A stretch of 64,000 bases of DNA from Salegentibacter salinarum (lineage in GTDB: Bacteria > Bacteroidota > Bacteroidia > Flavobacteriales > Flavobacteriaceae): contig NZ_FUZC01000003.1 of assembly GCF_900168115.1 (NCBI RefSeq), positions 266,314 to 330,313 on the forward strand, read 5' to 3'. Below are positions 63,589-64,000 of this stretch, one piece after another. Both the position numbers and the translations under genes were made by a program. Positions within the stretch are counted from its first letter, which is position 1. Each line of letters opens with the position of its first letter. The notes beneath the pieces are model-generated. The model was not told the DNA's origin. It saw nothing but the letters and a program-made list of their open reading frames with translations, and did no database searches.

Positions 63589-64000
63589 ATGGATATTAAA
63601 AAATTAGAAGATTTTGCTACCCAGGTTCGCCGGGATATTTTAAGGCAGGTTCACAAGGTGAATTCCGGTCACCCGGGGGGCTCGCTGGGCTGTACAGAGT
63701 TTTTTACCGCTTTGTACCAGGGCGGAATTATGGAGCACAAGCCAGAATTTAATATGGATGGAAAAGACGAAGATTTATTCTTCCTTTCTAACGGCCATAT
63801 TTCACCGGTTTTCTACAGCGTTTTAGCCCGTAGCGGTTATTTTCCTGTAGATGAATTAAATACTTTTCGACTTATCGATTCCAGGTTGCAGGGCCACCCA
63901 ACAACCCACGAAGGCCTACCGGGAATTCGTGTTGCCTCGGGTTCACTTGGACAGGGAATGTCGGTTGCTCTTGGTGCCGCGCAAGCTAAAAAGCTGAATA
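63589..64000 (+). CDS. Transketolase, N-terminal part (cut by window edge)
   Basis: The first 137 residues are visible from the ATG at 63589, 3 bp after the transaldolase stop. They contain VRRDILRQVHKVNSGHPGGSLGCTEFFTALY with the thiamine-site His-Pro-Gly-Gly, DLFFLSNGHISPVFYSVLARSGYF, LQGHPTTHEGLPGIRVASGSLGQGMSVALGAA. The short N-terminus and sequence style are those of the two-subunit transketolase, so this may be only the N-terminal subunit; the C-terminal end is not visible. It regenerates sugar phosphates from xylulose-5-phosphate. Confidence 0.92.
   Translation, partial: MDIKKLEDFATQVRRDILRQVHKVNSGHPGGSLGCTEFFTALYQGGIMEHKPEFNMDGKDEDLFFLSNGHISPVFYSVLARSGYFPVDELNTFRLIDSRLQGHPTTHEGLPGIRVASGSLGQGMSVALGAAQAKKLN

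Noticed and set aside
1..64000. Possible CRISPR arrays, insertion sequences, tRNA or rRNA genes
   Set aside because: No regularly spaced repeats, transposase-like frames, cloverleaf sequences or rRNA-like stretches were seen; gene order and style are uniform across the window.

Overview
The window is AT-rich DNA from a member of the Bacteroidetes, most likely a marine or soil Flavobacteriaceae of the Gramella/Salegentibacter/Zunongwangia kind. This rests on two SusC/SusD pairs, -7 boxes of the TAnnTTTG type, many secreted lipoproteins, and a Nudix-type sugar regulator beside xylose genes. The taxonomic call is inference. Nearly all of the window is sugar catabolism. There is no tRNA, rRNA, CRISPR array or transposase.

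Left part (1-17871): a SusC/SusD pair on the minus strand (SusD cut by the window edge). Divergent from it is a plus-strand operon of GH43, double GH43, GH97, a DUF2264 protein and GH105. Converging on that operon is a minus-strand operon: GH106 alpha-L-rhamnosidase, GH105, and an esterase fused to a GH43-like propeller.

Centre (17872-55511): a second SusC/SusD pair with GH31, L-rhamnose mutarotase and GH28. A convergent minus-strand operon carries an SGNH esterase, two GH2 enzymes, a double CE12-like esterase, GH115 and GH43. A GntR-family regulator follows. Next is a full L-rhamnose operon: fused rhamnulose-phosphate aldolase/dehydrogenase, isomerase, kinase, FMN lactate dehydrogenase and an NCS1-like permease. 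Last is a GH28, PL11 lyase and (alpha/alpha)6-barrel operon. Together these fit a polysaccharide utilization locus for rhamnogalacturonan I. PL11 and GH28 cut the backbone, GH105 and GH106 finish the oligosaccharides, esterases remove acetyl groups, and GH2/GH43/GH97/GH31/GH115 strip side chains. The released rhamnose is taken to DHAP and pyruvate.

Right part (55641-64000): a xylose module of xylA, xylB and an MFS sugar porter on the minus strand. Divergent from it are a Nudix-type regulator, a xylan-type acetylesterase, transaldolase and the start of transketolase.

The main new observation is a 20-bp sequence, consensus rCAGkAcrgtACAGGATACc, found five times and only at the promoters of the rhamnose genes and the central PUL operons. 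At four of the five sites a -7 box (TAnnTTTG or TAnnTTTA) begins exactly 18 nt after it, and no -33 TTTG box is present. It is probably the operator of the GntR regulator at 41125-42171. The left SusCD/GH43/GH97 operons lack it, so they are likely controlled separately.
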